A model generated the notes under the pieces. That model was not told where the DNA came from, ran no database searches, and worked only from the letters and a program-made list of their open reading frames with translations. Both the position numbers and the translations under genes were made by a program. A stretch of 64,000 nt of DNA from JALYGY01 sp963800975 (GTDB lineage Bacteria; Actinomycetota; Rubrobacteria; Rubrobacterales; Rubrobacteraceae): the NCBI GenBank assembly GCA_963800975.1, contig CAWDDB010000005.1, positions 286,353 through 350,352 on the forward strand. Reading direction: 5' to 3'. Every line of letters starts with the position of its first letter. Position 1 is the stretch's first letter. Below are positions 51,324 to 59,757 of the stretch, in pieces.

Positions 51324-52253
51324 TTACAGCCGGGCCAGCGACCGGTACAGGAGGTCGAAGAAACGCTCCCTGTCAAGCCCGATCCCGACCTCGGCGTTCG
51401 GCGGGCTACCCGTGACGCCGTAAAAGTCGCATACGGTCTCGCCCCGCGTGAGGTCGCTCTCGCACTCGACGTCTACCCGCATAGCTCGCGTCTCGAGAAT
51501 CTCGGGCTCCACGACCGCTGCGACCGCCACCGCGTCGTGTATCGGTGGGGCATCGAACCCGAAGACGCGCTCGTAGGTGCCAGCGAAGTACTCGAGGAGG
51601 TCCGCGACCGCCACGCCGACCCGGCCGAGCGGACGCAGCCTGCTCCTCTCCTCGGGGCCAACCCCCGCCTGGTGCGTCACGTCGAGGCCGACCATCGTGA
51701 TCGGCAACCCCGACTCGAAGACCTCGCGGGCGGCCTCGGGGTCGACGTAGATGTTGAACTCCGCGGCCGGCGTGGTGTTGCCATGCCCCATGCTCCCGCC
51801 CATCAGGACGATGCGGGCCACGCGCTCCTTCAGCTCGGGATACTCCCGCAGAAACAGGGCGATGTTCGTGAGCGGGCCAACGGGGACGAGGGTCACCGGC
51901 TCGGGCGAGCCGCTCACGGCGTCGGCGATCAGGTCCTTCGCGTCTTGCGCAACCGGTTCGAAGGTCGGGTCCGGGATCTCGGGTCCGTCGAGCCCGGTCT
52001 CGCCGTGGATATCCTCCGCCGTGTGCAGGGGCCGGACGAGCGGGCCGGCGGCGCCCGCCGCGACCGGGATGTCGTCGCGTCCGACGAGCGAGAGCACGCG
52101 CAGGGCGTTGTTCGTCGTCTTCTCGAGCGGCACGTTGCCGGCCACCGTGGTAACGGCCAGAAGGTCCAGCTCCGGGGCGGCGCAGGCGAGCAGGATCGCA
52201 ACGGCGTCGTCGTGGCCGGGGTCCACGTCCAGGACTATGGGGATCGGGCTCAC
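51324..52253 (-). CDS. Nucleoside hydrolase (inosine/uridine-preferring type)
   Basis: A 309-residue protein. The calcium-binding start is IPIVLDVDPGHDDAVAILLA, followed by AVTTVAGNVPLEKTTNNALR, TLVPVGPLTNIALFLREYPE, IVLMGGSMGHGNTTPAAEFN (substrate and metal loop) and APPIHDAVAVAAVVEPEIL with the late His-Asp. It splits ribonucleosides into base and ribose for salvage. GTG 52253 follows GGAGGGAG. It is the last gene of a six-gene minus-strand run headed by the DUF4386 gene at 55670; the 35-base gap to the carotenoid-type gene allows co-transcription. Confidence 0.92.
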   Translation of the reverse strand: MSPIPIVLDVDPGHDDAVAILLACAAPELDLLAVTTVAGNVPLEKTTNNALRVLSLVGRDDIPVAAGAAGPLVRPLHTAEDIHGETGLDGPEIPDPTFEPVAQDAKDLIADAVSGSPEPVTLVPVGPLTNIALFLREYPELKERVARIVLMGGSMGHGNTTPAAEFNIYVDPEAAREVFESGLPITMVGLDVTHQAGVGPEERSRLRPLGRVGVAVADLLEYFAGTYERVFGFDAPPIHDAVAVAAVVEPEILETRAMRVDVECESDLTRGETVCDFYGVTGSPPNAEVGIGLDRERFFDLLYRSLARL

Positions 52254-52288
52254 AGGCTCCCTCCGTGCGTCGCCAACCGGGAGGTAGG

Positions 52289-52981
52289 TTAGCCTCTGCG
52301 GAGGCCCGCGTACAGCGCCGCGGGGAAGAGGGCGGAATACAGGAGGTAGCGGGGCTTCCGGTTCCTCACGCACCAGTGCGCCGCCGCTAGGTAGTAGGGG
52401 AGCAGCAGGAGAACCGTCAGACGGTCGCCGCCGCGCTCGTCGTGACCCACCGTCCGTCCGTAGGCGGACGACGCGGCCGTGACCAGCCCGATCCAGCCGA
52501 CGTAGTTGATGGCCGGCACGCCCCTCCTGCCGTTGGCGCCGACGACGTCCGACGCGTAGGCGCCGTCGGCGTTCCACTCCCAGAAGCCCTCGCGCAGACC
52601 GTACGGGTCTAGTACGAGGTCCAGGCTCGTCGCCACGAGCGCCGCGACCGGCGGCAGGGCCCTGCGCCTGCTAGCTTCGCCCAAAGGGAGCCTGGCCAGG
52701 ACGCGCTCCGCGGTCGTGTAGGCGCCGTGAATAACGCCGTACCAGCCAAGCACGACGGCGACCGGGACCCCGTTTACGCGCGGGTGCGTGCGGTGGCGTA
52801 GCAAGCCCAGCCCGCTGGTTACGAGCAGCTCGCCCGCCGCCGGGAGTCCGGCGGCGAGCGCGAAGAAGACGGCTGTGCGGCGAGCACCGCGCGTTCTCAG
52901 GGAGCCAAGGAGGTTGAGTCCGGCGGAGATCACGCCGTGCGCCAGGATTAGCTTCGAGACCCTCGCGTCGACGTCGTCCAT
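52289..52981 (-). CDS. CruF-like carotenoid biosynthesis membrane protein (DUF422)
   Basis: A 230-residue membrane protein with about six helices. The family motif is DLVLDPYGLREGFWEWNADG followed by VPAINYVGWIGLVTAASSAY. DUF422 contains CruF, a 1',2'-hydratase of carotenoids, and related membrane enzymes. The charged, aromatic W-E-W and N-Y-x-G-W positions are kept. It starts four bases after the epimerase stop, so it belongs to the same run. Carotenoid synthesis genes are not seen elsewhere in the window, so the substrate is open. Confidence 0.75.
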   Translation of the reverse strand: MDDVDARVSKLILAHGVISAGLNLLGSLRTRGARRTAVFFALAAGLPAAGELLVTSGLGLLRHRTHPRVNGVPVAVVLGWYGVIHGAYTTAERVLARLPLGEASRRRALPPVAALVATSLDLVLDPYGLREGFWEWNADGAYASDVVGANGRRGVPAINYVGWIGLVTAASSAYGRTVGHDERGGDRLTVLLLLPYYLAAAHWCVRNRKPRYLLYSALFPAALYAGLRRG

Positions 52982-52985
52982 ACGC

Positions 52986-53963
52986 CTACTCTACAGCCCG
53001 AGCCAGGCTCTCGCGCCTATCCCCGCCCGCGCGGTTCTTGAACCAGGCGGCGGTTCGCGCTACGGCCTCCTCGTGCGGTGTCGGATCGAAGGGCCCGAAC
53101 GCGCCCTGGAACTTGCCGGCGTCGGCCACGAAAGGTCCCTCGAACTGGTAGAAGGTCTCCCCGAGCTCCCGGATCAGGGGGGAGAAGACGCCGGCCAGGC
53201 GCACCACCGCGCGCGAGGTGACGCTCACCTTCGGTGTTCCGTCTATCTCGGCTGAGAGGAGGTCCAGGAACCGGTGCCCCGTGATGGGCTCCGCCGCGGG
53301 CAGGTGCCAGACCTCGCCGTCGGCCTCCTCGCGCTCGCCCAGCGTGACCAGGGCGCTTGCCATGTCCGGCAGGTAGTTGAAGGTGTGCGGCATCTCCAGC
53401 GAGGCCGGCCAGCGAACCGTCTTGCCCGCGACCGCAGCCCCGAAGACGGTGTCTCCCGCGAGCGTGGCGGTCCCGCGCGGGCCGTAGTAGTCCGAGGAAC
53501 GCCCGATGGCAACGCGGACCGTTCCGGCGCGATGCGCCCGCAGCAGCCTCTCGGCCATCAGGATGCGGGTCCTGCCCTTCTTGCCTGTCGCCCGCCGCGG
53601 TGTCTCCTCCGTCATCGGGCCGTCCGTGGGACCGTACACGTAGAGGTTGTCGGCGAAGACAAGCTTCGCCCCGGCCGCCGCGGCGCCCTCGACGATCGCC
53701 TCCGTCATCGGGGGGAACTCCTCGGGCCACCTGGTGTAGGGGGGCTGGGCGGCGTGGTAGACGACGGAAGCTCCCCCGGCGGCGGCCTTGGCACCCTCCG
53801 GGGTGGAGACGTCGGCCTTCATCCCCTCGGCGCCTCCGGGCGCGGCACCACCGCGGCTCACGGCGCGGACCCTGTGGCCACGCCGAACCAGTGCTTCCAC
53901 GAGCGCGGAGCCTGTGCCACCGCCCGCGCCAAGGACTACGTGTAGCTGCTCGGGGTTCATCAA
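52986..53963 (-). CDS. NAD-dependent epimerase/dehydratase-family protein (copy 1)
   Basis: A 325-residue extended SDR protein. The dinucleotide loop is HVVLGAGGGTGSALVEALVR, and SVVYHAAQPPYTRWPEEF and LVFADNLYVYGPTDGP follow. The active-site tyrosine is not in the usual Y-x-x-x-K form; K-x-x-x-x-x-L-M-A-E is found instead, so it may be an atypical NmrA-like or oxidoreductase member. It is clearly paralogous to the protein at 56871-57818, sharing the P-P-Y-x-R-W-P and N-L-Y-x-Y-G-P-T blocks. It overlaps the cupin gene by four bases. Confidence 0.82.
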   Translation of the reverse strand: MMNPEQLHVVLGAGGGTGSALVEALVRRGHRVRAVSRGGAAPGGAEGMKADVSTPEGAKAAAGGASVVYHAAQPPYTRWPEEFPPMTEAIVEGAAAAGAKLVFADNLYVYGPTDGPMTEETPRRATGKKGRTRILMAERLLRAHRAGTVRVAIGRSSDYYGPRGTATLAGDTVFGAAVAGKTVRWPASLEMPHTFNYLPDMASALVTLGEREEADGEVWHLPAAEPITGHRFLDLLSAEIDGTPKVSVTSRAVVRLAGVFSPLIRELGETFYQFEGPFVADAGKFQGAFGPFDPTPHEEAVARTAAWFKNRAGGDRRESLARAVE

Positions 53964-54532
53964 GATCTCCTCTCGGGGTCGTCGCTGTACTCCGGGTACC
54001 TGGCCCTGTAGCCGAGCAGGCGCCCAAGTGCGGCCAGCGGCCGGAACAGGGCCTTCTGCACCGGGATCGGGGGACTGGCGAGCCAGTTCTCGTACTCGGT
54101 CACGATCACGGCGCCTTGAAAGAGGTTGGGCGGCCTCTTCTCGCCTTCCGAAGGGAACCTGCCGTCGTGCTGCAGGCCGAAGATCGTCTCGAAGAAGGTC
54201 TCCATGTTCAGGGCCGGCCTCAGCTCCACGACGTGGTGCATCGCCTCCTCGCCCGCGTTCCAGAACGTGTGCGGCGTACCCTGGGGCACCAGTATCTCTT
54301 CGCCCGGTCCGAGAACCTTCTCCTTCCCGGCGGCCCTCACGCCCATCCTGCCCGAGAGGACCACGAAACGCTCCTCCTGGCGGGGGTGGTAGTGCTCGGG
54401 CACCTCCGGCGTGCCGCCCCTCACGAACTGCTCGAACCTCAGCAGCTCGCCTTTCGTGTCCGCCGCCGTCTGCTTGAAGACGAGCCGCGTGCTCGGGCTC
54501 TCGATGGTCTTGCCCGCGTACGCCACGGTCAC
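53960..54532 (-). CDS. Cupin-domain protein
   Basis: A 190-residue protein with a single cupin barrel at residues 30-120. Motif 1 is HYHPRQEERFVVLSGRMGVR (the H-x-H-x-x-x-E-E metal set) and motif 2 is ILVPQGTPHTFWNAGEEAMH. The C-terminal 70 residues (MHHVVELRPALNMETFFETI onward) are helical, containing F-E-T-I-F-G-L. Enzymatic roles range from isomerases to dioxygenases; none can be chosen. It is translationally coupled on both sides (four-base overlaps) in the MerR-associated run. Confidence 0.85.
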   Translation of the reverse strand: MTVAYAGKTIESPSTRLVFKQTAADTKGELLRFEQFVRGGTPEVPEHYHPRQEERFVVLSGRMGVRAAGKEKVLGPGEEILVPQGTPHTFWNAGEEAMHHVVELRPALNMETFFETIFGLQHDGRFPSEGEKRPPNLFQGAVIVTEYENWLASPPIPVQKALFRPLAALGRLLGYRARYPEYSDDPERRS

Positions 54533-54861
54533 ACCACCCCTTTCGCGTTTCGGGTTTGCCCGGTCAGCGCGTAGAAACCCATCGCCAGCACCGCCACGCC
54601 GAAGCCGATGGCGTCGGCCACCGCCTCGAGAAGCGCGCCGGCGGAGAAGAGGGCAGCCCCGACCAGGCTCAGCGGCTCGCTACGCGGCGCCTGGCCCGCG
54701 TGCAGTCTCCAGATACCCACCGAGAGGACGACGAAGGCTGCTATAGTGAGCACGAAGTGTGTTGGCGAGAAGCCGCCGCCTACGACCTCGACTACCTCGG
54801 ATAGGATCAGGAGCGCACCCCCGACCACCGCGACCAACCCGCCCGGACGAACCGTGCTCAT
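54529..54861 (-). CDS. Small membrane protein of the MerR-associated run
   Basis: A 110-residue protein with three or four membrane segments: VAVVGGALLILSEVVEVVGG, FVLTIAAFVVLSVGIWRLHA, LVGAALFSAGALLEAVADAI and a last G-V-A-V-L-A-M-G-F-Y-A-L. It is related in style to DUF4386 proteins but half their length. GGGAGGAGAGGGGA leads to the ATG at 54861. Its stop overlaps the cupin start (ATGA). No function is assigned. Confidence 0.72.
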   Translation of the reverse strand: MSTVRPGGLVAVVGGALLILSEVVEVVGGGFSPTHFVLTIAAFVVLSVGIWRLHAGQAPRSEPLSLVGAALFSAGALLEAVADAIGFGVAVLAMGFYALTGQTRNAKGVV

Positions 54862-54917
54862 TCCCCTCTCCTCCCGATCGGTCTTCCGTAGTCTTGTCCG
54901 TACACGCCGTTGCCGTT

Positions 54918-55670
54918 TCAACCCTGGCCGGCGGCGCGGCGTCCGCGGCGCAGCAGCACGACCGCGAGGGCGACCGCCCAGACCAGGTACACGTTGACGC
55001 CCAGCGCCGTGACCAGCGCTCCGAGGTCCAGGCCAACGATCGGCAGCGCCCCTGCCAGCAGGACAGCGGCGGCGAGGAGGCCCACCAAACCCAACCAGGA
55101 TGGGAATCGCTCCGACCGCAGCAGCGCGACCGACGTCAGCCCCACCCAGAAAGCGCCCGTCATCGACACCCCGATAATCTCCCCGACCCCGCCCGCGTAC
55201 TCGTTGAAGGCGGCGTAGGCGACCTCGACCGCCTCGCGGGTGGCCTGACTCGAACCCGGATCCAGGTACACCTCGGCGAGCGCCGGCATGAGGAAGAGCC
55301 AGCGCCCGATCCCGAGCGCCCTGGCCAGGGCCGAGACCACCCCGACCGCCGCCGCCACCGCCAGGAGCGGCGACGCCTCGCGGCCCTTGAGGGCGAAGTA
55401 GAGCATCACCGAGATCGGGAGTATGAGCAGCGAGAAGAGCAGGTAGCTCCCGTAGCCGAGAATCACCGCGCCGCTCTGCTGCGTGATGAGCGGCAGGTTC
55501 ACGCTCGCAGGCTCGTCCAGGCTCGCCGGCCAGTTTATGGACGAGCTCAGCACAGAGAACGCGGTCAACATGAAGACGGGCTCGAGGATGAGCAGCAGGG
55601 CCGTTGCCCGGTACAGACCGAGCCCTCCTATGCTCCTCGGTTCCGCTCCGGATTGCGTGATGGCGGCCAT
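54918..55670 (-). CDS. DUF4386-family membrane protein (copy 1)
   Basis: A 250-residue protein with six or seven membrane helices. DUF4386 features are LYRATALLLILEPVFMLTAF at the start, GIGRWLFLMPALAEVYLDPG in the middle (family: R-W-x-x-x-x-P-x-L-A-x-x-Y-x-D-P), and AYAAFNEYAGGVGEIIGVSM. The same pattern is in the second copy at 58389-59099. GAGAGGAG leads to the ATG. It is the first gene after the MerR-type promoter. The biochemical role of the family is unknown. Confidence 0.82.
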   Translation of the reverse strand: MAAITQSGAEPRSIGGLGLYRATALLLILEPVFMLTAFSVLSSSINWPASLDEPASVNLPLITQQSGAVILGYGSYLLFSLLILPISVMLYFALKGREASPLLAVAAAVGVVSALARALGIGRWLFLMPALAEVYLDPGSSQATREAVEVAYAAFNEYAGGVGEIIGVSMTGAFWVGLTSVALLRSERFPSWLGLVGLLAAAVLLAGALPIVGLDLGALVTALGVNVYLVWAVALAVVLLRRGRRAAGQG

Positions 55671-55719
55671 GCTCTTCTCCTCTCGAGTCAGCTTTCTAGA
55701 CCGTGTGGAGAAGAGCATG

Positions 55720-55744
55720 GACCCTCACGTTACGTGAGGGTCAA
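55720..55744 (-). promoter_or_regulatory. MerR-type promoter/operator before the DUF4386 run
   Basis: A perfect 23-bp dyad: GACCCTCACG (55720-55729), TTA, and its complementary arm (55733-55742). On the minus strand TTGACC (55744-55739) overlaps one arm, and CATGCT follows after 19 bases, a poor -10. A long 19-bp spacer with a centred dyad is the hallmark of MerR-controlled promoters. Confidence 0.72.
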
Positions 55745-55880
55745 GAGGAAAACGGAAGAATCTCGAGAAGATCTATTTCACGACCGTATGACCGGGTTCG
55801 CGCGGCCTGATGCGAAGGTCCGTCGGGGTGCGGTCCCTACGCGCGGCGTTGTGGGCGTATTGGGGCTTTGGCCCCTGTGC

Positions 55881-56762
55881 TCACGCGGGCCGATCCTTTT
55901 CGCCGGCATCCTGCACGGGAAGCTGGATCTCGACCAGTATGGAGGCGGAGTCCGCGGACTCCGTTCTGAACAGCTCGTTCTCGCGTCCGAAGTGGTGGAT
56001 CTCGCGGTACGGTCCGGCCGCCCCCAGGCCGTTGGCGCCTACCCAGGCGAAGAGCGACGTGACCGCCCGCGGGATCTCCCAGGCGCTGCCCTGGTGCACC
56101 ACGCTCGCCATCTCCCGCACCGCTGGAAGCTCGCTGAACTTCAGCCCGTCGTCTGGCGACGCCTCCTCGTGCGCTACGGCCGCCTCCACCGCCACGGCCG
56201 CCTCCATGTCTATGTCCCTGTCTATGAACTCGATATCGTGGTAGAGGGCGTACTCCGGAGCGCTCGGCTCGATACCACGACGTTCGAGTGAATCGTACAA
56301 CCTGTCGTAGACGTCGCAGCGGTAGATCGGCATGTCCTCCAGGGTCGGCACCACCGTGCGCGCGGAGGCGATCCTCTGCGCCTCGACCTTCTTGAGCACC
56401 ACCTCGTACGGCGAGGGTTTTCCTTCCTGCTCGATCTGCCTGAGGCGGGCCTCGACGCGCATCAGGCGCGTCTGTCCCAGCGTGAGCTGGCGCTCGATCT
56501 CCGCCTGCTTCAGGGCGAGCATGCCGCGCAACTGTTCGGCCGGTACATCTTCGGAGACGAGGCGCGAGATCTGGTCCAGCGAAAACCCGAGGTCCTTCAG
56601 CGCCAGGATGCGGTTGAGCCTCGGTAGCTGATCCACCGAGTATAGTCGGTAGCCGGTCCAGTCGTCTGTCTCCGCCGGCTTCAGGAGCCCGCGCTCGTCG
56701 TAGTGGTGCAGGGTCCTGATGGATACCTGGCCGAGCTGCGAGAAATCTCCTATCTTGAGCAT
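55881..56762 (-). CDS. MerR-family regulator with GyrI-like effector domain
   Basis: A 293-residue protein. Residues 1-70 are the MerR winged helix: MLKIGDFSQLGQVSIRTLHH, YDERGLLKPAETDDWTGYRL. A long coiled coil follows (LKQAEIERQLTLGQTRLMRV). The C-terminal 160 residues form a GyrI/AraC-effector-like domain (SPYEVVLKKVEAQRIASART, REIHHFGRENELFRTESADS) as in BmrR and TipA relatives, which bind hydrophobic or cationic drugs. It lies 139 bases from its probable target promoter, on the same strand. It should activate the DUF4386-cupin-epimerase run when bound by its ligand. Confidence 0.9.
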   Translation of the reverse strand: MLKIGDFSQLGQVSIRTLHHYDERGLLKPAETDDWTGYRLYSVDQLPRLNRILALKDLGFSLDQISRLVSEDVPAEQLRGMLALKQAEIERQLTLGQTRLMRVEARLRQIEQEGKPSPYEVVLKKVEAQRIASARTVVPTLEDMPIYRCDVYDRLYDSLERRGIEPSAPEYALYHDIEFIDRDIDMEAAVAVEAAVAHEEASPDDGLKFSELPAVREMASVVHQGSAWEIPRAVTSLFAWVGANGLGAAGPYREIHHFGRENELFRTESADSASILVEIQLPVQDAGEKDRPA

Positions 56763-56870
56763 GGGCTTCCTCCGCGCCGCATTATTCGTTCACCCACCAT
56801 CTTCCTTATCGGTACGACACACCGTCCCCTCGGGTTTCTGACCACGTCCGCCCCCGCTAGGGTCGCCACA

Positions 56871-57818
56871 CTATCCCGCAGGCCGTTCTCGGTACCACCT
56901 CACGGTGCTTCGTATGGCCTCGCGCAGGGGGGTGGCGTGGACGCCGAAGGCCTGCTCGTACCTGCTCGCGTCGACGACGAAGGGTTCCTCGAACTCGTAG
57001 AGCATCTCTATCGTCTCGCGGACGGGCGGGTTGAAGATCCCCACGGCCCGCAGCAGGATCTTCGGCGCCCGCTGGACTCGGAGCGGGTGGTCAGCCTCTT
57101 CGAAGACGATCTCGAGGAAACGCCGTGTGGAGACCGTCTCCGGGCTCGGGAGGTGCCACGCCCGACCGAGCGCCGCTTCGTGCTCGCCCAGGACTACCAG
57201 CCCTCTGCCGATGTCCGGCATGTAGGTGTAGGTATGCGGCAGGTCCGGGTTGCCCGCGACCTGGGCGCTCTTGCCGGCAACGGCGCGGCCGAAGACCTGC
57301 TCGCCCGCGGCCGACGCGAGCACGCGCGGCCCGAAGAAGTCCGAGGCCCGTCCTGCCGTGGCCCGCACCTTGCCGGCCTCGTGCGCCGCCATCAGTTCCT
57401 CGGCCATCCTGGCCCTGACCTCGCCCTTGCGGGTGTCCGCCGCGAACGGCAGGTCTTCGGTTAGCGGCTGGCCGCCGGTGGGACCGTACATGTAGAGGTT
57501 CTCCATCGCCACGAGCTTCGCCCCGGCCGCCGCGGCGCCCTCGATCACGCCCGCCTGCAGGCGCGGGAACAGCTCGGGCCACCTGTCGTAGGGCGGGTTG
57601 AGCGCGTTGTAGACGACCGTAGCGCCCGCGCTGGCCTCGCGGGTGAACGCCGGGTCGGATGCGTCTCCTGCCGCCACCTCCACGCCCACCGGCACGCGCG
57701 CCTTGCCGCCGCGGCTGACCACGCGCACGCGGCTCCCCCGGTTCACCAGCTCGTCGACCACGGCCAGCCCGACCGGACCGGCGCCAAAGATCACGTGCAG
57801 CCCATCGTTCTCGGTCAT
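56871..57818 (-). CDS. NAD-dependent epimerase/dehydratase-family protein (copy 2)
   Basis: A 315-residue extended SDR protein: HVIFGAGPVGLAVVDELVNR at the NAD site, then ATVVYNALNPPYDRWPELFP, KLVAMENLYMYGPTGGQPLT and VRATAGRASDFFGPRVLAS. The last third includes FVVDASRYEQAFGVHATPLR. It parallels the protein at 52986-53963 block by block, including length and the missing standard Y-x-x-x-K. It is the last gene of the TetR run; the gap of 37 bases from the membrane gene is short. Confidence 0.82.
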   Translation of the reverse strand: MTENDGLHVIFGAGPVGLAVVDELVNRGSRVRVVSRGGKARVPVGVEVAAGDASDPAFTREASAGATVVYNALNPPYDRWPELFPRLQAGVIEGAAAAGAKLVAMENLYMYGPTGGQPLTEDLPFAADTRKGEVRARMAEELMAAHEAGKVRATAGRASDFFGPRVLASAAGEQVFGRAVAGKSAQVAGNPDLPHTYTYMPDIGRGLVVLGEHEAALGRAWHLPSPETVSTRRFLEIVFEEADHPLRVQRAPKILLRAVGIFNPPVRETIEMLYEFEEPFVVDASRYEQAFGVHATPLREAIRSTVRWYRERPAG

Positions 57819-57855
57819 TTCGAAGCTCCTCTCGAGGCTATCCCGGGCCCGTCCC

Positions 57856-58392
57856 TCATGCCCTGCCGCGGGTCAGGATCAGCAGCGCCAACCCGGTCAG
57901 GGCGGTAAAGACGAGCGCCCCGCCCGAACCGAAGACGGCGTAGCCGCGCTCGACGTCGACGCCGATCGCCCACGTAACCGTCCAGCCCACGGGCCACGCG
58001 ACCGCGACGATGAGCGGCCACAGACCCGTGCCACGGACGTGCCTGTTCAGTACGGCCCACTGCGACAACCCCACGGCGACGCCGCAGGAGATCCCGGTTA
58101 CGATCAGGTCCGCTATCTGCGTCCCCGCTCCGGTCAGCGCCGCGCCGACGGCGTCGCCAACCGCGAGGCCGACCGCGGTCGCGAGAACCCACAGCGGGTG
58201 CACCTCGAATCGCCTCCTCAGCGCGAGCCACTGGGCCGCCCCGATCGCCGCTCCTGCCAAGGCGCCGGCGAGCGCGGCGGAGGGGATCCCCTCCACCGAC
58301 CCGACCAGGACCAGGGCCAGTACCCCGCCGGCCGGGAAGCCCAGGAAGGAGAGCATCCACCACGCGAACCAGCGCCACGCCCCGGGGCTCAC
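57856..58392 (-). CDS. Membrane protein of the TetR run
   Basis: A 178-residue protein with about five membrane helices: RWFAWWMLSFLGFPAGGVLA, ALAGALAGAAIGAAQWLALR, LIVTGISCGVAVGLSQWAVL, and VAWPVGWTVTWAIGVDVERG. The repeated G-A-x-Q-W-L/x-L and G-L-S-Q-W-A-V-L segments show an internal duplication. Such Q-W-L-x-L-R repeats occur in small bacterial membrane proteins of unknown role. The GTG start overlaps the DUF4386 stop by four bases. Confidence 0.72.
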   Translation of the reverse strand: MSPGAWRWFAWWMLSFLGFPAGGVLALVLVGSVEGIPSAALAGALAGAAIGAAQWLALRRRFEVHPLWVLATAVGLAVGDAVGAALTGAGTQIADLIVTGISCGVAVGLSQWAVLNRHVRGTGLWPLIVAVAWPVGWTVTWAIGVDVERGYAVFGSGGALVFTALTGLALLILTRGRA

Positions 58393-59099
58393 GCCGCTCC
58401 TTCCGGGACGCCGCGGCCGCGCAGCAGCGCGACGCCGGTCAGGACGAGCCAGATCGACCACAGTATGTAGGAGACGGTCACGACGTCGGCCGCGGGTCCA
58501 AAGCCGGCCTGCTCGAGCGTGCCGACTAGTATCCCGGCTGCCGCCACGAGGCCTGCCCACCCCAGCCAGCGGCCAAACAGGGAAGACCCGAGCATGGACA
58601 GCGAGATCAGGACCGTCCAGAGCCCGGTGAACAGGTAGCCGAGGTTCTCGCCGACGGCCACGCCCGCGTACCGGTTGAACGCCTCGAAGACGACAACGAC
58701 CGTCTCCCGAGCCGCCGCGCTCGATGCCGGGTCCAGGTACACGTCCGCGAGGTAGGGGACGAGGAACGGCCAGCGAACCAGGCCGAGGAACTGCACCACC
58801 CCCGCGATCACGCCGAAGGCCGTCGCCACCCGGAGGTAGGGAACGTCTTCGCGCGAGAGGTACCTCGGCAGCAAGACCGCGACGGGAACGAGCAAAGCGG
58901 CCGTGAGCATGAACGCGTACCAGATCGCGACGAGGCCGGCACCGCCCTCGTCGAAGCTCCGCAGGACGTAGCCGGCGGGCTCGCGTAGGATGTCCGGGTA
59001 CTCGAAGGTCACCGACAGCAGGGTGAAGAACGCGTTGAAGGCGACCGGCGTCAGTATCAGCAAGACCCCGGTAAACCTTCGGGAGCGCACTTTGTTCAC
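58389..59099 (-). CDS. DUF4386-family membrane protein (copy 2)
   Basis: A 236-residue protein with seven likely membrane helices. RFTGVLLILTPVAFNAFFTL opens it; the family block is GLVRWPFLVPYLADVYLDPA, then VVFEAFNRYAGVAVGENLGY. These match the copy at 54918-55670 (R-W-L-F-L-M-P-A-L-A-E-V-Y-L-D-P; A-F-N-E-Y-A-G). Both ends overlap neighbours by four bases, so it is tightly built into the TetR operon. Confidence 0.82.
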   Translation of the reverse strand: MNKVRSRRFTGVLLILTPVAFNAFFTLLSVTFEYPDILREPAGYVLRSFDEGGAGLVAIWYAFMLTAALLVPVAVLLPRYLSREDVPYLRVATAFGVIAGVVQFLGLVRWPFLVPYLADVYLDPASSAAARETVVVVFEAFNRYAGVAVGENLGYLFTGLWTVLISLSMLGSSLFGRWLGWAGLVAAAGILVGTLEQAGFGPAADVVTVSYILWSIWLVLTGVALLRGRGVPEGAA

Positions 59100-59746
59100 G
59101 ACCTGTCTCCTCTCGGGTGCATCGCTGGTCCGACCGAGCCGAGCTCGGCAAGCGCCTCTTCTGCCATGTAGGGCCTCAGGACCTGCATCATCAGGTCGAC
59201 ACCCTCCTGCAGTCGCTCCGGCCCTACCTTTTCCTCACCCATCTCCACGAACGGCAGCCAGAACTCGGCGATCAGCCAGAACATCCTGGTCAATCCGGTT
59301 ATCGCGGTCGGGTCTTCGAGGCCACGGAGAACCCCACCCTCGACGAAGCCTTCGAGGATGGCCTCGGTGTTGACCAGCCCGCGCTCGCGCACGTCCCGGT
59401 AGCGCCGCCCGAGCTCGGGGTCGCGACGCATCAACACAACAAACTCCCGGTAGAAGAAGCGGTAATCCCAGAGCACCGAGAACGTCCCTTCCAGGATCCT
59501 CCGTAGATCGCTCAAGCTTGGCGCTCGATCTCGCGGCAGCGCGAACACCTCTTCCCAGGAGGCCATCATGCGGTCGTAGATCGCCTGGATGATCTCCTCC
59601 TTGTTCCCGAAGTGGTAGTAGAGGTTGCCCGGGCTGATCCCAGCCTCCCTGGCGATGTGGTTCGTGGAGACCGCGGCCGTCCCACCGTCGTTGAATAACC
59701 CGACCGCCGCCCCGACTATCCGGTCCCTGGTGCTCCCGCTAACCAT
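59096..59746 (-). CDS. TetR-family transcriptional regulator
   Basis: A 216-residue regulator. Residues 5-50 are the TetR HTH: TRDRIVGAAVGLFNDGGTAA, VSTNHIAREAGISPGNLYYH, FGNKEEIIQAIYDRM. The ligand domain has WDYRFFYREFVVLMRRDPEL, a pattern of the TetR_C subfamily with F-Y-R-E-x-x-x-L-x-x-x-D-P. It is the first gene of an operon with DUF4386, a membrane protein and the epimerase. Two palindromes with matching halves flank its promoter, so it most likely represses its own operon until an unknown ligand is bound. Confidence 0.92.
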   Translation of the reverse strand: MVSGSTRDRIVGAAVGLFNDGGTAAVSTNHIAREAGISPGNLYYHFGNKEEIIQAIYDRMMASWEEVFALPRDRAPSLSDLRRILEGTFSVLWDYRFFYREFVVLMRRDPELGRRYRDVRERGLVNTEAILEGFVEGGVLRGLEDPTAITGLTRMFWLIAEFWLPFVEMGEEKVGPERLQEGVDLMMQVLRPYMAEEALAELGSVGPAMHPRGDRS

Positions 59747-59757
59747 CCAAGCTCCTT

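Noticed and set aside
51012..52292. A 426-residue plus-strand protein
   Set aside because: Most of it is the antisense of the nucleoside hydrolase, whose motifs and ribosome site are on the minus strand.
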